A program made the translations under genes and the position numbers. The notes under the pieces are model-generated. The model did not search any database, was not told where the DNA came from, and saw only the letters and a program-made list of their open reading frames with translations. DNA of 64,000 bases, from assembly GCA_011390465.1 (NCBI GenBank), contig JAABSH010000012.1, positions 1 to 64,000 of the forward strand, read 5' to 3'. Positions 25,301 through 34,202 of this stretch are shown here, in pieces. Position 1 is the stretch's first letter. Each line of letters begins with the position of its first letter. The stretch is from Desulfobacteraceae bacterium (GTDB lineage Bacteria > Desulfobacterota > Desulfobacteria > Desulfobacterales > Desulfosalsimonadaceae).

Positions 25301-27611
25301 TTTTTTCCTTTGGTTCACCGGAAGTGATACCGGCGGCGGATTTGGGGGAAAATTTTTCCGGATATTCTACCCGGTGATGATAAATGCCGTTTAATATTTT
25401 ATTAAAACTGCGCGCAATGTTGTGCAGGTCCTTGAGGGTGAGCGGGCATTCATCCAGCTGGTTGTCTGAAAACAGTTTGTTGAAAAGCTGCTGCACCAGC
25501 CCCTGAATGCGCGCCGGCGTGGGATGCTCAAGGGTTCGGGAGGCTGCCTCCACCACATCCGCCAGCATGATAAGAGCGGTTTCCCGGGTCTGGGGCTTGG
25601 GGCCGGGATACCGGAAATTGTCCATATTTACCACCTGGTCTTCTTTGGCCTGCTGTTTGGCTTTGTTGTAAAAAAAACTGATCAGGTTGGTGCCGTGGTG
25701 TTGTTGAATGGCATCCACAATCTGCTGGCCGAGTTTTTTTTCTTTTGCCAGTTCAATACCGTTTTTCACATGGGCGGTCAGGATCAGGCAGGACATGGAC
25801 GGGGCCAGTTTGTTGTGGATGTTTTTGCAGTCCCGTTGATTTTCAATGAAATAGAGAGGGTTTTTCAGCTTGCCGATGTCATGGTAATATCCGCATACTT
25901 TTGCCAGCAGGGGATTGGCCCCGATCTCTGATGCGGCCGCTTCCGCAAGAGATCCCACAATCACGGAATGGTGATAGGTGCCCGGTGCTTCCAGCATGAG
26001 GCGCCGCAGCAGGGGCTGATCCAGATTGGCCAGCTCGTGCAGGGTGCTGTCCGTGGTGTAGCCAAAGGAAAGCTCCATGAGCGGGGTGAGACCGGCAGCG
26101 ATAATGCCGCTGATGATGCCGCCGGAAAAGGCGAATGTCCAGTCCCACATCAGCTTGAAGCCGGAGAAGTCAATGAGGTAAATGTCAATGATCAGGGCCA
26201 GCACCATGTTCAGCAGCCCCACTTTGACCCCGGCCTGAATCAATCCCTTACGTTCCTTGCAGTTCTGGATCCAGAAAGCGCCCATGATGCCGTTGAGCAG
26301 AAAATACAGGCAGAAGGCATAGCTGTTTTCAAAAGTAATGGCGGCAATCAGAGATAATACAATGGCAAAGGGAAAGGCGATGTTGAATCCCAGAAACTGG
26401 CAGATGGTCATGGGCCCGGCGGCCAGGGGAACGCTGTAGTAAATGGAGGACGGGGACAGGGCAAAAGAGGCGTCCGGGGCAATGGACTGGGCCAGGGAGG
26501 TGACAAACTGCAGAATCAGCAGAAACAGGATCACCACGCTGCTGATGAAAAAAAGGTTTTTATTGTGGTAAACCAGGATTTTCCGCTGGTATTTCAAATG
26601 GATCAGATAGGTGATGGTGAGCAGGGCCAGGATGATGAGGGCGGTGCCGATGCCTTTTTCAATGGCCTGTTTTTTCCCGGCCTGTTCTTTCAGGGCCTGG
26701 AGTTTCAAAACATGTAAAGGGGTGACCCGTTCTCCTTCCCGAAGGATCATTTCTCCTTTTTGGATTTTATAATTGATCGTGTTTATCAGGTTTTCGGCAT
26801 TTGTTTTCCGCTGCTCCGTATCGCTGCGGTTCAGGGTGATATTGGGCTGAATCAGGCGCTGGGTGAAATCAACAATCAGGTTGACCACAGTGTAATCCGT
26901 GTTTTTCAGGATGGGTTCTCCCACAATCCGCACCATGGTCTTGGCCTGGTCCAGGCCGTAAAACTGCCGGAGATTTCTTACAATTTTTTCGTCTTTTTCG
27001 CCAATGGTTTTGAGAACAATGCCTTTTTCATTTTCCCGCAGCAGCAGATCCTTGTTGGCAACCACACCGTTTCTCAGGATTTTGGTCAGAATTTCAATGA
27101 TCAGTTCGGAAACCGCCGGGGAAAATTTTTCTTTTTCCAGAATGGAATAGGCCCCGTCATCTACCGGAATGCCCAGGGTTTTTTCAAATTCAGGTTTCAA
27201 CTGTATGATTTTAAGGTGAAGGTCGGTGGCAGCGGCAACATCAGCGGCTGCAGTCGTGCTGTCCTTTGCGGCAGTCTCAAAAACCGACCGGGGCAGGGCA
27301 AAAGCCTTTTCAATCTGCCGCCCAAGGGTGTCGGCAAGGGGTTTGTTGTAATCATAAACCGTCAGCACACTGTTGCGGGCAATTTCCCGCTGCCGGGCCG
27401 TGGCGGCTTCGTCCTCGATAAAAAAATTCGAAGTGGCTTTGACGTTTTTATCCGCAATTTCCCCCAGCTCATAGGTGGTGCTCATGACCACCAGGCGGGG
27501 GGAGAGAATCAGGGTGGAGAGGATGGTCACTGAAAACAGAAGCCCCCACATAATCCAGAAATCGGCGGAAAAGCGTTTTTTGATCGAAATATCGCTGGGT
27601 TTTGTATTCAT
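25200..27611 (-). CDS. pgpH: 7TM-HD family cyclic-di-AMP phosphodiesterase-like protein
   Basis: Large (803 aa) membrane protein with the 7TMR-HDED architecture. One N-terminal helix (FWIMWGLLFSVTILSTLIL) is followed by a ~270-residue extracytoplasmic domain and then seven helices (~310-520). The C-terminal cytoplasmic HD domain has YHHSVIVGSLAEAAA, CGYYHDIGKLKNP, ILTAHVKNGIELA and QQHHGTN. Characterised PgpH proteins hydrolyse c-di-AMP; that activity is inferred here. The last ~45 residues are Pro/Asp-rich, low-complexity and overlap ybeY, probably a tail produced by overprinting. Confidence 0.92.
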   Translation of the reverse strand: MNTKPSDISIKKRFSADFWIMWGLLFSVTILSTLILSPRLVVMSTTYELGEIADKNVKATSNFFIEDEAATARQREIARNSVLTVYDYNKPLADTLGRQIEKAFALPRSVFETAAKDSTTAAADVAAATDLHLKIIQLKPEFEKTLGIPVDDGAYSILEKEKFSPAVSELIIEILTKILRNGVVANKDLLLRENEKGIVLKTIGEKDEKIVRNLRQFYGLDQAKTMVRIVGEPILKNTDYTVVNLIVDFTQRLIQPNITLNRSDTEQRKTNAENLINTINYKIQKGEMILREGERVTPLHVLKLQALKEQAGKKQAIEKGIGTALIILALLTITYLIHLKYQRKILVYHNKNLFFISSVVILFLLILQFVTSLAQSIAPDASFALSPSSIYYSVPLAAGPMTICQFLGFNIAFPFAIVLSLIAAITFENSYAFCLYFLLNGIMGAFWIQNCKERKGLIQAGVKVGLLNMVLALIIDIYLIDFSGFKLMWDWTFAFSGGIISGIIAAGLTPLMELSFGYTTDSTLHELANLDQPLLRRLMLEAPGTYHHSVIVGSLAEAAASEIGANPLLAKVCGYYHDIGKLKNPLYFIENQRDCKNIHNKLAPSMSCLILTAHVKNGIELAKEKKLGQQIVDAIQQHHGTNLISFFYNKAKQQAKEDQVVNMDNFRYPGPKPQTRETALIMLADVVEAASRTLEHPTPARIQGLVQQLFNKLFSDNQLDECPLTLKDLHNIARSFNKILNGIYHHRVEYPEKFSPKSAAGITSGEPKEKNGHTDRQPPEPAPDLPDPDADDGPSTLKRLGQS

Positions 27612-27710
27612 AGGACCTGTCCGGTTATCTGTCCGGTCATGGGGTTCAAAAAATCATGCAAAAAAATCAGGACCGCCGCATAAAAAAAACTATAGCAGAA
27701 AATTGAAAGA

Positions 27711-28712
27711 TTATGCAACCGTCGCCGGTGCTGCTTTCTGCTTTCGGGCTTCCTGCTGTTCATAAGCATTGATGATTTTCTGGACCAGTTTGTGCCGCAC
27801 CACGTCGTGCCGGGTGAAAAAGACAAATCCAATGCCCTTGATGCCGTAGAGCAGCTCTTTTGCCTCAATCAGTCCGGAGACACGATTGCCCGGCAGATCA
27901 CTCTGGGTGATGTCGCCGGTGATAACGGCCTTGGAGTTAAATCCGATGCGGGTGAGAAACATTTTCATCTGTTCCGAGGTGGCGTTCTGGGCTTCATCAA
28001 GAATGATAAACGAATCGTTCAGGGTCCGGCCCCGCATAAAGGCCAGCGGTGCCACTTCAATGACATCCTGCTGCATCAGGCCGGCGGCTTTTTCAAAACT
28101 CATCATGTCATGCAGGGCGTCATACAGGGGCCGCAGGTAGGGATTGACTTTTTCCGCCAGGTCGCCGGGCAGAAACCCCAGGGCTTCGCCGGCCTCCACC
28201 GCCGGACGGGTGAGAATAATACGGCTGACCTTTTTTTTTGCCAGGGCCGCCACTGCCATGGCCATGGCCAGGTAGGTTTTGCCCGTGCCGGCCGGGCCGA
28301 TGCCAAAGGCAATGTCATGGTGACGGATGGCATCAATATATTCTTTCTGATTGGGATTTTTGGGGGTAATGGTGCGTTTTTTGGCTGTGACATAAACCGT
28401 ATCCATGAAAATGGATTTCAGCGCCACGCGGCTGTCCCGGCGCAGCACATTGATGGCGTATTCCACGTCTTTTTCATAGACCGGATATCCCTCCCGGATC
28501 AGGTTGTACAGCTGATTGAGGATGTTTTCAGCCAGATCAGCGCTGATGGTGTCCCCGGAAATGGAAACCATGTTTCCCCGGGCGGTGATGGTCGTCTCCA
28601 CTGCGTCCGCAATCTGCTTCAGGTGGCTGTTGTGCACGCCAAAAAGCGCGTGGGCCGCGTGGTTGTCGGAAAAAGTGAGTTCCCTGACGGTTTGCTCTTG
28701 ATAATTGTTCAT
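27711..28712 (-). CDS. phoH: PhoH-like ATPase
   Basis: PhoH/YbeZ family P-loop ATPase (333 aa), thought to act with YbeY in RNA processing. Walker A is GIGPAGTGKTYLAMAMA. RIILTRPAVEAGEALGFLPGD is a family signature, Walker B is FIILDEAQN, and TGDITQSDLP follows. The N-terminal ~110 residues are the usual KH-like extension (LFGVHNSHLKQIADAV). It heads the minus-strand run phoH, pgpH, ybeY, pdxJ, nnr, tsaE, lysC. Confidence 0.96.
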   Translation of the reverse strand: MNNYQEQTVRELTFSDNHAAHALFGVHNSHLKQIADAVETTITARGNMVSISGDTISADLAENILNQLYNLIREGYPVYEKDVEYAINVLRRDSRVALKSIFMDTVYVTAKKRTITPKNPNQKEYIDAIRHHDIAFGIGPAGTGKTYLAMAMAVAALAKKKVSRIILTRPAVEAGEALGFLPGDLAEKVNPYLRPLYDALHDMMSFEKAAGLMQQDVIEVAPLAFMRGRTLNDSFIILDEAQNATSEQMKMFLTRIGFNSKAVITGDITQSDLPGNRVSGLIEAKELLYGIKGIGFVFFTRHDVVRHKLVQKIINAYEQQEARKQKAAPATVA

Positions 28713-28814
28713 ATAAACCAGACGGTTGTTTAAATAAGGATCTGGGGTTGCATTTAAATGAAAATTGTATGAGATTCAATTACACCTGAAGATAGTGAAA
28801 AAACAAGAATTTTC

Positions 28815-28843
28815 TTGACCCGAACCACCGGCTTGATTAGGGT
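28815..28843 (+). promoter_or_regulatory. Sigma-70-like promoter for cvpA-hisHF
   Basis: TTGACC at 28815-28820, a 17-base spacer, then TAGGGT at 28838-28843. It precedes cvpA by about 180 bases, with the hexamer repeat lying in the putative leader. The -10 match is only moderate. Confidence 0.4.
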
Positions 28844-28898
28844 AACCTGCTGATACAGTTATTTTTTACGGGTTATCCAGCTGCCGGGAGGTCAGTTT

Positions 28899-28954
28899 TC
28901 GATCCCGATCCCGATTTCGATCCCGATCCCGATCTTGATTTTGCATTTGATCTC
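28899..28954. repeat. Degenerate hexamer tandem (RATCRR family), copy 2
   Basis: Units CGATCC and CGATTT repeat as TTCGATCCCGATCCCGATTT and continue with more of the same. Its reverse complement matches the tract before pyrF (GGGATCGGGATCG, AAATCAA). It is located in the putative cvpA leader. Confidence 0.75.
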
Positions 28955-29022
28955 AAAAAACAGCATTGTTCAGGGGGTGAACCGCCCCTTGTGCGAACCG
29001 GACACCCCGAAAAAGGAGATTC

Positions 29023-29553
29023 ATGAATCCGTTTGACATGATGATTGTTGTGGTGCTTGTTTACTGTATTGTCCGGGGTATTTTTCGGGGACTGATCCGG
29101 GAAGTGGCGTCTATCGTCGGCCTGGTGGCCGGATTTTATGTAGCATATTCCTATCACAGCGCCCTTGGGCCGCTTTTTGCGAAATGGATTACCACTCCCG
29201 CCTATCTTCATATCACCTGTTTTATCATCTTGTTTTGCAGTGTATTTCTGATGATTGTGCTGGCCGGCATGCTGGTGCGGTTTTTTATCCGGCTGGTGCT
29301 TCTGGGGGTGGTGGACCGGATTTTCGGCGGGGTCTTCGGCGTCCTGAAGGCCGTGCTGATCGTGTCTTTTGCCTATATTCTGCTGGTGACATTTTTGCCG
29401 GCCGGGGGCAGCGCGCTGGTGCGGGAATCCACCCTGGCACCCCAGATCAACCGGATTTCCAGTGGCATGATCCGGCTGGCGCCGGCGGATGTCCGGACAT
29501 CCTGGCAGCAAAAACTCTCTGATCTTAAGCAAAAATGGGACAATCCATCTTGA
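29023..29553 (+). CDS. cvpA: CvpA family membrane protein
   Basis: Integral inner-membrane protein with about four helices. The family start NPFDMMIVVVLVYCIVRGIF is followed by RGLIREVASIVGLVAGFY. Helices continue through HITCFIILFCSVFLMIVLAG and a third cluster (VVDRIFGGVFGVLKAVLIV). CvpA was named from colicin V production and is linked to envelope homeostasis; the molecular role is uncertain. AAAAGGAG stands eight bases before the ATG. It heads a + strand unit with hisH and hisF. 176 residues. Confidence 0.92.
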   Translation: MNPFDMMIVVVLVYCIVRGIFRGLIREVASIVGLVAGFYVAYSYHSALGPLFAKWITTPAYLHITCFIILFCSVFLMIVLAGMLVRFFIRLVLLGVVDRIFGGVFGVLKAVLIVSFAYILLVTFLPAGGSALVRESTLAPQINRISSGMIRLAPADVRTSWQQKLSDLKQKWDNPS

Positions 29554-29671
29554 TCGGTTTTAAAAATTGACAGCCGTCCCGTAATTTGGGTATTTGATGG
29601 TTTTTGAAATTTGAAATTGCATTGCCGGCGCGTAGCCGGGAAATGAAACCAGAACAGGCACAGAGGCAGCA

Positions 29672-30301
29672 ATGATTGCAGTTATTGATTATGACGCAGG
29701 GAACCTGACCAGCGTGTCCCGGGCCCTGACGCATATAGAGGTTGAAAATGCGGTCACCAGTGACCGGGATATTATTGCCGCGGCAGACCGGATTATTTTT
29801 CCCGGGGTGGGGGCTGCCGGGTCGGCCATGAAAAGTCTTGTCCGGCTGGGACTGGATCAGGTGATCCGTCAGGCGGTGGCAGATGGAAAACCCGTGCTGG
29901 GCATTTGTCTCGGTACCCAGATTATTCTGGGGTTCAGCCGGGAAAATCAGACCCCGTGTCTTGGCATCGTAGACGGCACGGTGGCGTCGTTTTCCGAAGT
30001 TTTTGCCGCAAGCGGCATCAAAGGATTGAAAATTCCCCACATGGGATGGAACCGGATTCAGATGAAAATCGCTCATCCGGTGTTTGCCGGGATAGATGAA
30101 AGCGATGAATTTTATTTTGTGCATGGATTTTTTCCGCAGCCAAAGGACGAGGCCCAGGTACTTGCCACAACAGATTACGGCATTGACTTTCCGTCCGTCA
30201 TTGGAAGCGGCAACCTGGTGGCCACCCAGTTTCATCCCGAAAAAAGCGGCCCTCCGGGGTTGATGATGCTTAAAAATTTCAGCAGGTGGCAGCCATGTTA
30301 A
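29672..30301 (+). CDS. hisH: Imidazole glycerol phosphate synthase, glutaminase subunit
   Basis: Class I glutamine amidotransferase that supplies ammonia to HisF. The catalytic Cys lies in [12 protein letters not shown] and the His-Glu pair in TQFHPEKSG; the oxyanion region is [11 protein letters not shown]. 209 residues. Its last codons overlap the ATG of hisF, so the two subunits are translationally coupled. No hisA, hisB or hisI follows, so histidine genes are dispersed in this genome. Confidence 0.96.
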   Translation: MIAVIDYDAGNLTSVSRALTHIEVENAVTSDRDIIAAADRIIFPGVGAAGSAMKSLVRLGLDQVIRQAVADGKPVLGICLGTQIILGFSRENQTPCLGIVDGTVASFSEVFAASGIKGLKIPHMGWNRIQMKIAHPVFAGIDESDEFYFVHGFFPQPKDEAQVLATTDYGIDFPSVIGSGNLVATQFHPEKSGPPGLMMLKNFSRWQPC

Positions 30302-31074
30302 GCAAGCGGATTATTCCCTGTCTGGATGTACACGCGGGCCGCACCACCAAAGGGGTGAAGTTTAAAAACAATGTGGATATCGGCGACCCCGTGGAAATGG
30401 CCCGCATGTATTACGAAGGGGGTGCGGATGAGCTTGTTTTTTATGACATCACGGCCTCCCATGAAAACCGCGACATTATGATTGACGTGGTGCGGCGGGT
30501 GGCGGAAACCATTTTTATTCCGTTTTCCGTGGGCGGCGGCATCCGGACCCTGGAGGACATGCGGCAGGTGCTGCTGGCCGGAGCGGAAAAAGTCAGCGTG
30601 AATTCGGCTGCTGTCCGAAATCCGGATATCATTGCCCGGGGAGCGGCCGCCTTTGGCAGCCAGTGCATTGTGCTGGGCATGGATGTAAAAAAAGTTGAGA
30701 AAAGTGAAAAAATTCCCTCCGGCTATGAAATTGTGATCAACGGTGGCCGTCAATACATGGGCATGGATGCCCTGGCCTGGGCCCTTGAGGCCCAGGCTCT
30801 GGGTGCCGGCGAAATCTGCCTGAATTCCATTGACGCGGACGGCACCAAAGACGGATATGAACTGACGTTGACGGAACTGATTGCTACCCGCGTGAATATT
30901 CCGGTGATCGCCTCCGGTGGGGCCGGAACACCGGTTCATTTAAAAGATGTCCTGACAGCAGGCAAGGCAGACGCGGCCCTGATTGCCTCTATGGTTCATT
31001 ACGGCACTTATACGGTTGCCGGAATTAAGCAATATCTGGCGGATCAGGGGGTGCGGGTGCGGCAGACGTGGTAG
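30295..31074 (+). CDS. hisF: Imidazole glycerol phosphate synthase, cyclase subunit
   Basis: TIM-barrel cyclase that forms imidazole glycerol phosphate and AICAR from PRFAR and ammonia. Characteristic strings are [20 protein letters not shown], the phosphate sites [12 protein letters not shown] and [23 protein letters not shown], and the catalytic second Asp in [15 protein letters not shown] start at ATG 30295 (MLSKRII) rather than the track's GTG three codons earlier. 259 residues, normal. Confidence 0.97.
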   Translation: MLSKRIIPCLDVHAGRTTKGVKFKNNVDIGDPVEMARMYYEGGADELVFYDITASHENRDIMIDVVRRVAETIFIPFSVGGGIRTLEDMRQVLLAGAEKVSVNSAAVRNPDIIARGAAAFGSQCIVLGMDVKKVEKSEKIPSGYEIVINGGRQYMGMDALAWALEAQALGAGEICLNSIDADGTKDGYELTLTELIATRVNIPVIASGGAGTPVHLKDVLTAGKADAALIASMVHYGTYTVAGIKQYLADQGVRVRQTW

Positions 31075-31169
31075 GCGGCAAGGGCCGGGGGGAAGTTATT
31101 GGTTCCGGAGAAATTCTTCAATGCTTATGGAAATGTCTTTCATTCATTGAAACTCCCTCAATGCTTTGT

Positions 31170-31580
31170 TTATGTTTTTTCAGGGTCTTTTTCAGTCTCA
31201 TCCGATTTTCTTAAATTGCGGAGTAAAAAATCAGAATCCTGAATTTTCATGGCAGTGAAAATTTTTTTTCCGGTTGCGGTAATCCTGTTGTACCGGATGG
31301 CTTCCGTTTCCGGGTCGGCTTCCGGGTTGGCTTCCGGGGGATGCGGGGCGGTGGTGATAATGCGCGGCCCAGTCCCGGACCGGGTAATGTTTTCAATGAT
31401 AACCGTGGATATTTTGTCAATGATAACCCGGCGTTTTGCCTGCGCGGAATCGGAAAAGCCTGTGTCGTCGTCTGCATCGTCTGCACCGGCAATATCGCCG
31501 TTGCGGCATGCCTGCTGTTTTGCCAAACCCCGGGTATAGGCATCCAGTACATTATAAATCTGATGGGCGGGTATTTGCAT
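31170..31580 (-). CDS. Small protein resembling the FlgM-associated DVU0524 family
   Basis: About 136 residues from ATG 31580 (MQIPAHQIYNVLDAYTRGLA). The track's longer version runs through the Nudix gene in another frame. The pattern of an N-terminal IYNVLDAYTRGLAKQQ helix, a central AKRRVIIDKISTVIIENI helix and a C-terminal short domain reminds me of the DVU0524-type proteins found beside flgM. There are no flagellar genes here, so this is tentative. A 12-base repeat encodes PEANPEADPETEA. The start overlaps the Nudix 3' end by 29 bases. Confidence 0.5.
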   Translation of the reverse strand: MQIPAHQIYNVLDAYTRGLAKQQACRNGDIAGADDADDDTGFSDSAQAKRRVIIDKISTVIIENITRSGTGPRIITTAPHPPEANPEADPETEAIRYNRITATGKKIFTAMKIQDSDFLLRNLRKSDETEKDPEKT

Positions 31581-32073
31581 AAGCTGAATAATAGAGTTTG
31601 ATAAATTTCCAGTGGCTGTCAAAGGCAATTTCCGGCAGATCGTCGGCCGTAAACCAGGCAACCGCATCCGCATCGTCTCCGGCAACAAGATTTCCGGAAA
31701 ATGACCGGACCAGAAATCCGGTCATCATCACGGTTTCGTAAAGGGTGCTGTGATTGCTGGTAACCCCTAAAAGCATGTCGATTTTTCCCTTGAGGCCGGT
31801 TTCCTCGGCCAGTTCCCGCAGGCCGCCCTGTTCCGGTGTTTCCCCCAGTTCCATAAATCCGCCTGGAAGACACCACCAGCCTTTTTTGGGATCCACGCTG
31901 CGTTTTACCAAAAGCAGCCGGTCCCGGGCGTCCACCGTGACCATGCAGGTGGCGGGCACGGGATTTTCATAAATCGGCATCTGGCAGGCGTCGCAATACA
32001 GCCGCTGTCTGCCTTCATGATATTTTTTGCTCAGCAGGCCGCCGCAGAAATGGCAGTGGGTTTTTTTCAGCAT
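31552..32073 (-). CDS. Zinc-ribbon Nudix hydrolase
   Basis: 173 residues. The N-terminal zinc ribbon has two CxxC pairs (HCHFCGG and YCDACQMPIYENP), as in NADH-pyrophosphatase-like Nudix proteins. The Nudix box reads GGFMELGETPEQGG followed by LRELAEETGL, with all catalytic Glu residues. It probably hydrolyses a nucleoside diphosphate derivative; the specificity cannot be read from sequence. It lies downstream of the aldolase gene on the same strand, separated by the 32.1-kb palindrome. Confidence 0.93.
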   Translation of the reverse strand: MLKKTHCHFCGGLLSKKYHEGRQRLYCDACQMPIYENPVPATCMVTVDARDRLLLVKRSVDPKKGWWCLPGGFMELGETPEQGGLRELAEETGLKGKIDMLLGVTSNHSTLYETVMMTGFLVRSFSGNLVAGDDADAVAWFTADDLPEIAFDSHWKFIKLYYSAYANTRPSDL

Positions 32074-32093
32074 TTCTGAGTCTTTTTATTATG

Positions 32094-32241
32094 ATGCAAT
32101 CGTAAAAACTTGGAGTTAGGCGGCAAAGTATAAAAGTTCAAATGCAAGGCGCGCAAATCCCCAGCAATGAGGCGTACTTGGCGTACGTTGAAGCAGCTGG
32201 GGATGCAGCGCAACAAAGAATTTGGACTTTTTACGAAGCCG
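32094..32241. repeat. Long imperfect palindromic element (about 148 bp)
   Basis: Outer arms TCGTAAAAA (32100-32108) and TTTTTACGA (32228-32236). Inner arms are AAAGTTCAAATGCAAGG with GCGCGCAAATCCCCAGC on the left, and GCTGGGGATGCAGCGC with GAATTTGGACTTT on the right. The centre GGCGTACTTGGCGTACG is itself repeated. It begins just after the aldolase stop codon, so it would form a large hairpin in that mRNA's 3' UTR. It looks like a dispersed extragenic palindrome; I believe near-identical elements exist in other Desulfobacterales but cannot search. Confidence 0.75.
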
Positions 32242-33531
32242 TCAGTCGTCAAAATTACCTTCCGGCCCCTTGTCGCCGTCAATGGCCCCTGCTTTTTCCG
32301 CGATTTTTGCCGGGGTCCAGTCGTCCGGATTTTCAATACGGCCGGCTTTGGGGCCGGGATCATGGGAGCCCGCCTTGATAATCGCGTCAATGGCCAGATC
32401 CGCCGTATCCTGACTGTTGAACACATTCACCAGCAGGTTATAAACAAAATCTTCCACGCGTTTTGCCATGCGTTCCCGGATATCCGCGGGCTGAGACAGA
32501 AGCAGGTTTTCAAAAGGCAGATTGAGTTTTTTGAAATCCCCTTTTTTGAGTCCCCGCTCAGCCGCGTACGCGGTCATTTTTTTCCAGTTATCCTCGGACA
32601 TGCCTTCGTTTTCAACTTTGATGAAATTGCCGTCATCATCCAGCTGGGCATTGCCGTAATCATTAACCGTCAACCCCCAGGAAATCATCTGAAGGGCCGT
32701 GGCCACGTTGGCTTTGGTGGTGCGGGTGCTGACAGCGATTTTGCGCAGGCGCTCGGAGCTGTTGCCCGAAGTGCCGTGCTGGGCCCCGGAAATATGATAG
32801 GGGGCCAAGGCCTCATGAATTTTGGCGGTAAGTTCCACCTGGATGCCTTCGGCCCCGGCTTCAATGCCGTGGGTGGTGCCGTTGTTCAAGGCGATCCAGT
32901 CCGGAAAAATGTCATGGGCGTTGAGCCCCTGAATCAGAAACAGGGCTTCTTCAACGGTGGAGAGGCCGTGTTTGCCTTTTATTTCACCAACTTCGGTTTC
33001 ATAACCCGCCCAGTTGGGAATATACGAATTCAGGGTGAGATTGGCTTCGAGATTTTCCTTGTCCGGCAGATGGGAGGCGTCAATGGCAATGGAGGTCATG
33101 CCCGCGTCAAACATGGACGGAATTTCAGTTCTGGCGGTTTCAACGTCTTTGGGTCCTTTGATACCGTAATGGTCCGCGTGAATGGCCACGGGAACGGTAA
33201 TGGCGAACTGGTTGCACAGGTCATCCACCAGACGGGCAATATTCCAGTAATTGACCGCGCAATAGGCATTGGTGCCGCCTTCGGACTTGGCGATTTCAAT
33301 CATCAGGGTGGAATTGGCGCGCTGGGCCGCTTTTAACGCGCCCTGAATGACAAACAGATTTCTGCCGTTGGCAGCAATGGAAATGGCATTTCCTTTGGCC
33401 AGCATGGCCCGGTCAATGAATTTCCCGCTCACAATAAGGGCTCTGGAATGGGGAAAAAGGGATACAATATTGGGCGGTCTGCCGATTTCAAGGGCTTTTT
33501 CAAAAGATGCGTGTTTTTTGGATTCATTCAT
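32242..33531 (-). CDS. Class II fructose-bisphosphate aldolase family protein
   Basis: Zinc-dependent class II aldolase of 429 residues, longer than the ~340-360 of the common FbaA types. Metal and active-site segments are PVAIHADHYGIKG, SIAIDASHLPDKENL, NNGTTHGIEAGAEGIQ and HISGAQHGTSGNSSERL. AAAGGGG precedes the ATG. A glycolytic/gluconeogenic fructose-1,6-bisphosphate aldolase is the most likely role, but tagatose- or other ketose-phosphate specificity cannot be excluded. The C-terminal ~40 residues are acidic and flexible (PDDWTPAKIAEKAGAIDGDK). Confidence 0.85.
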   Translation of the reverse strand: MNESKKHASFEKALEIGRPPNIVSLFPHSRALIVSGKFIDRAMLAKGNAISIAANGRNLFVIQGALKAAQRANSTLMIEIAKSEGGTNAYCAVNYWNIARLVDDLCNQFAITVPVAIHADHYGIKGPKDVETARTEIPSMFDAGMTSIAIDASHLPDKENLEANLTLNSYIPNWAGYETEVGEIKGKHGLSTVEEALFLIQGLNAHDIFPDWIALNNGTTHGIEAGAEGIQVELTAKIHEALAPYHISGAQHGTSGNSSERLRKIAVSTRTTKANVATALQMISWGLTVNDYGNAQLDDDGNFIKVENEGMSEDNWKKMTAYAAERGLKKGDFKKLNLPFENLLLSQPADIRERMAKRVEDFVYNLLVNVFNSQDTADLAIDAIIKAGSHDPGPKAGRIENPDDWTPAKIAEKAGAIDGDKGPEGNFDD

Positions 33532-33587
33532 GGGGCACCCCTTTTCTGTGTATTTTATAAAAATTAAAGTAAAATAAAATCGGTATA

Positions 33588-33854
33588 TTATTCTAATGTG
33601 GGTTGCTGATCCGTATTTCGTATTTCATCAAGGATTTTTTGGATTGCTGTTTTCCGGCGCTGCGGCCCCTTGATTTCACCCCATCCTTTCTGAAGCTGAT
33701 ACAGACCGTCATAAGCGGTATCGTGATGGGAGATGATCTGGTGAGGGATTTCCTGTTCCGTTAAAATGGAGGAGATGAGCTGCGCTTCAATGGCATTGTC
33801 GATCACATCAATGGTGACAAAAGACGCGTTATGAGCATTGCTTGTTTTCTCCAT
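33588..33854 (-). CDS. DUF2007-like small protein
   Basis: 88 residues. The pattern VTIDVIDNAIEAQLISSIL followed by EQEIPHQIISH resembles DUF2007 (putative signal-transducing protein), which has a ferredoxin-like fold and contacts PII-like partners in some cases. The C-terminal half (GPQRRKTAIQKILDEI) is a helix as expected. It lies 56 bases upstream of the aldolase gene on the same strand. Function unknown. Confidence 0.7.
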   Translation of the reverse strand: MEKTSNAHNASFVTIDVIDNAIEAQLISSILTEQEIPHQIISHHDTAYDGLYQLQKGWGEIKGPQRRKTAIQKILDEIRNTDQQPTLE

Positions 33855-34202
33855 TTTATACCATCCAGCCGGTAGCAGGTTTTTATGTTTTTGGGTGTAC
33901 GGCGCATGGTATTGCGCGCTCCGGTTTTCATTTTTTGCAGTTTACAGGTAAACTATAAATTTAATAAGAGAAAAGAGTCAAGGCAAAAGCAGTTGGACGG
34001 ATTCTGAAACAAAGGTATTGTTTCCCCGGTCCAAGTCATATTAGACTGCCCTTGCTTTCCGGCGGTGGTTGAATATAGTGGCACCTGAATTTGCGCAATT
34101 ATCCAGGTGGCAGCAACGCCGCAAACAAATTTCAGTTAATATGGTATGAAATTTGCTATATAGTAATTGCAATCAAACAACTCCTAAAAAAAACAGACAA
34201 AA
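33855..34202. other. 348-base divergent gap before the type II secretion operon
   Basis: Lies between the DUF2007-like gene (leftward) and gspE (rightward). I see no coding potential or repeat. It contains an extended -10-like sequence (34154-34162) near gspE and a sigma-54-like string with wrong spacing (34079-34094). Confidence 0.5.
34154..34162 (+). promoter_or_regulatory. Extended -10 element upstream of gspE
   Basis: TGCTATATA (TGn plus a TATAAT-like hexamer) about 40 bases before the gspE ATG. The -35 region is weak. It is the best promoter candidate for the secretion operon in this gap. Confidence 0.35.

Larger units (their letters stand above)
28713..29022. other. 310-base divergent intergenic region
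   Basis: Separates phoH (leftward) from cvpA (rightward). It holds a plausible sigma-70 promoter for cvpA (28815-28843) and the second RATCRR hexamer tract (28899-28954). No coding potential was recognised. Confidence 0.6.

Noticed and set aside
29672-31074. HisH-HisF pair as a surface-sugar amidation module (WbpG/HisF2-like)
   Set aside because: Motifs and lengths fit ordinary histidine enzymes, and neighbours are cvpA and unrelated genes, not sugar biosynthesis genes.
32167-33336. 389-residue + strand ORF opposite the aldolase
   Set aside because: Starts in a palindromic repeat and runs antisense to a secure class II aldolase gene.
34079-34094. Sigma-54-like promoter TGGCAC...TTGC before gspE
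   Set aside because: The GG and GC elements are 11 bases apart instead of 10, so the spacing is wrong for RpoN.
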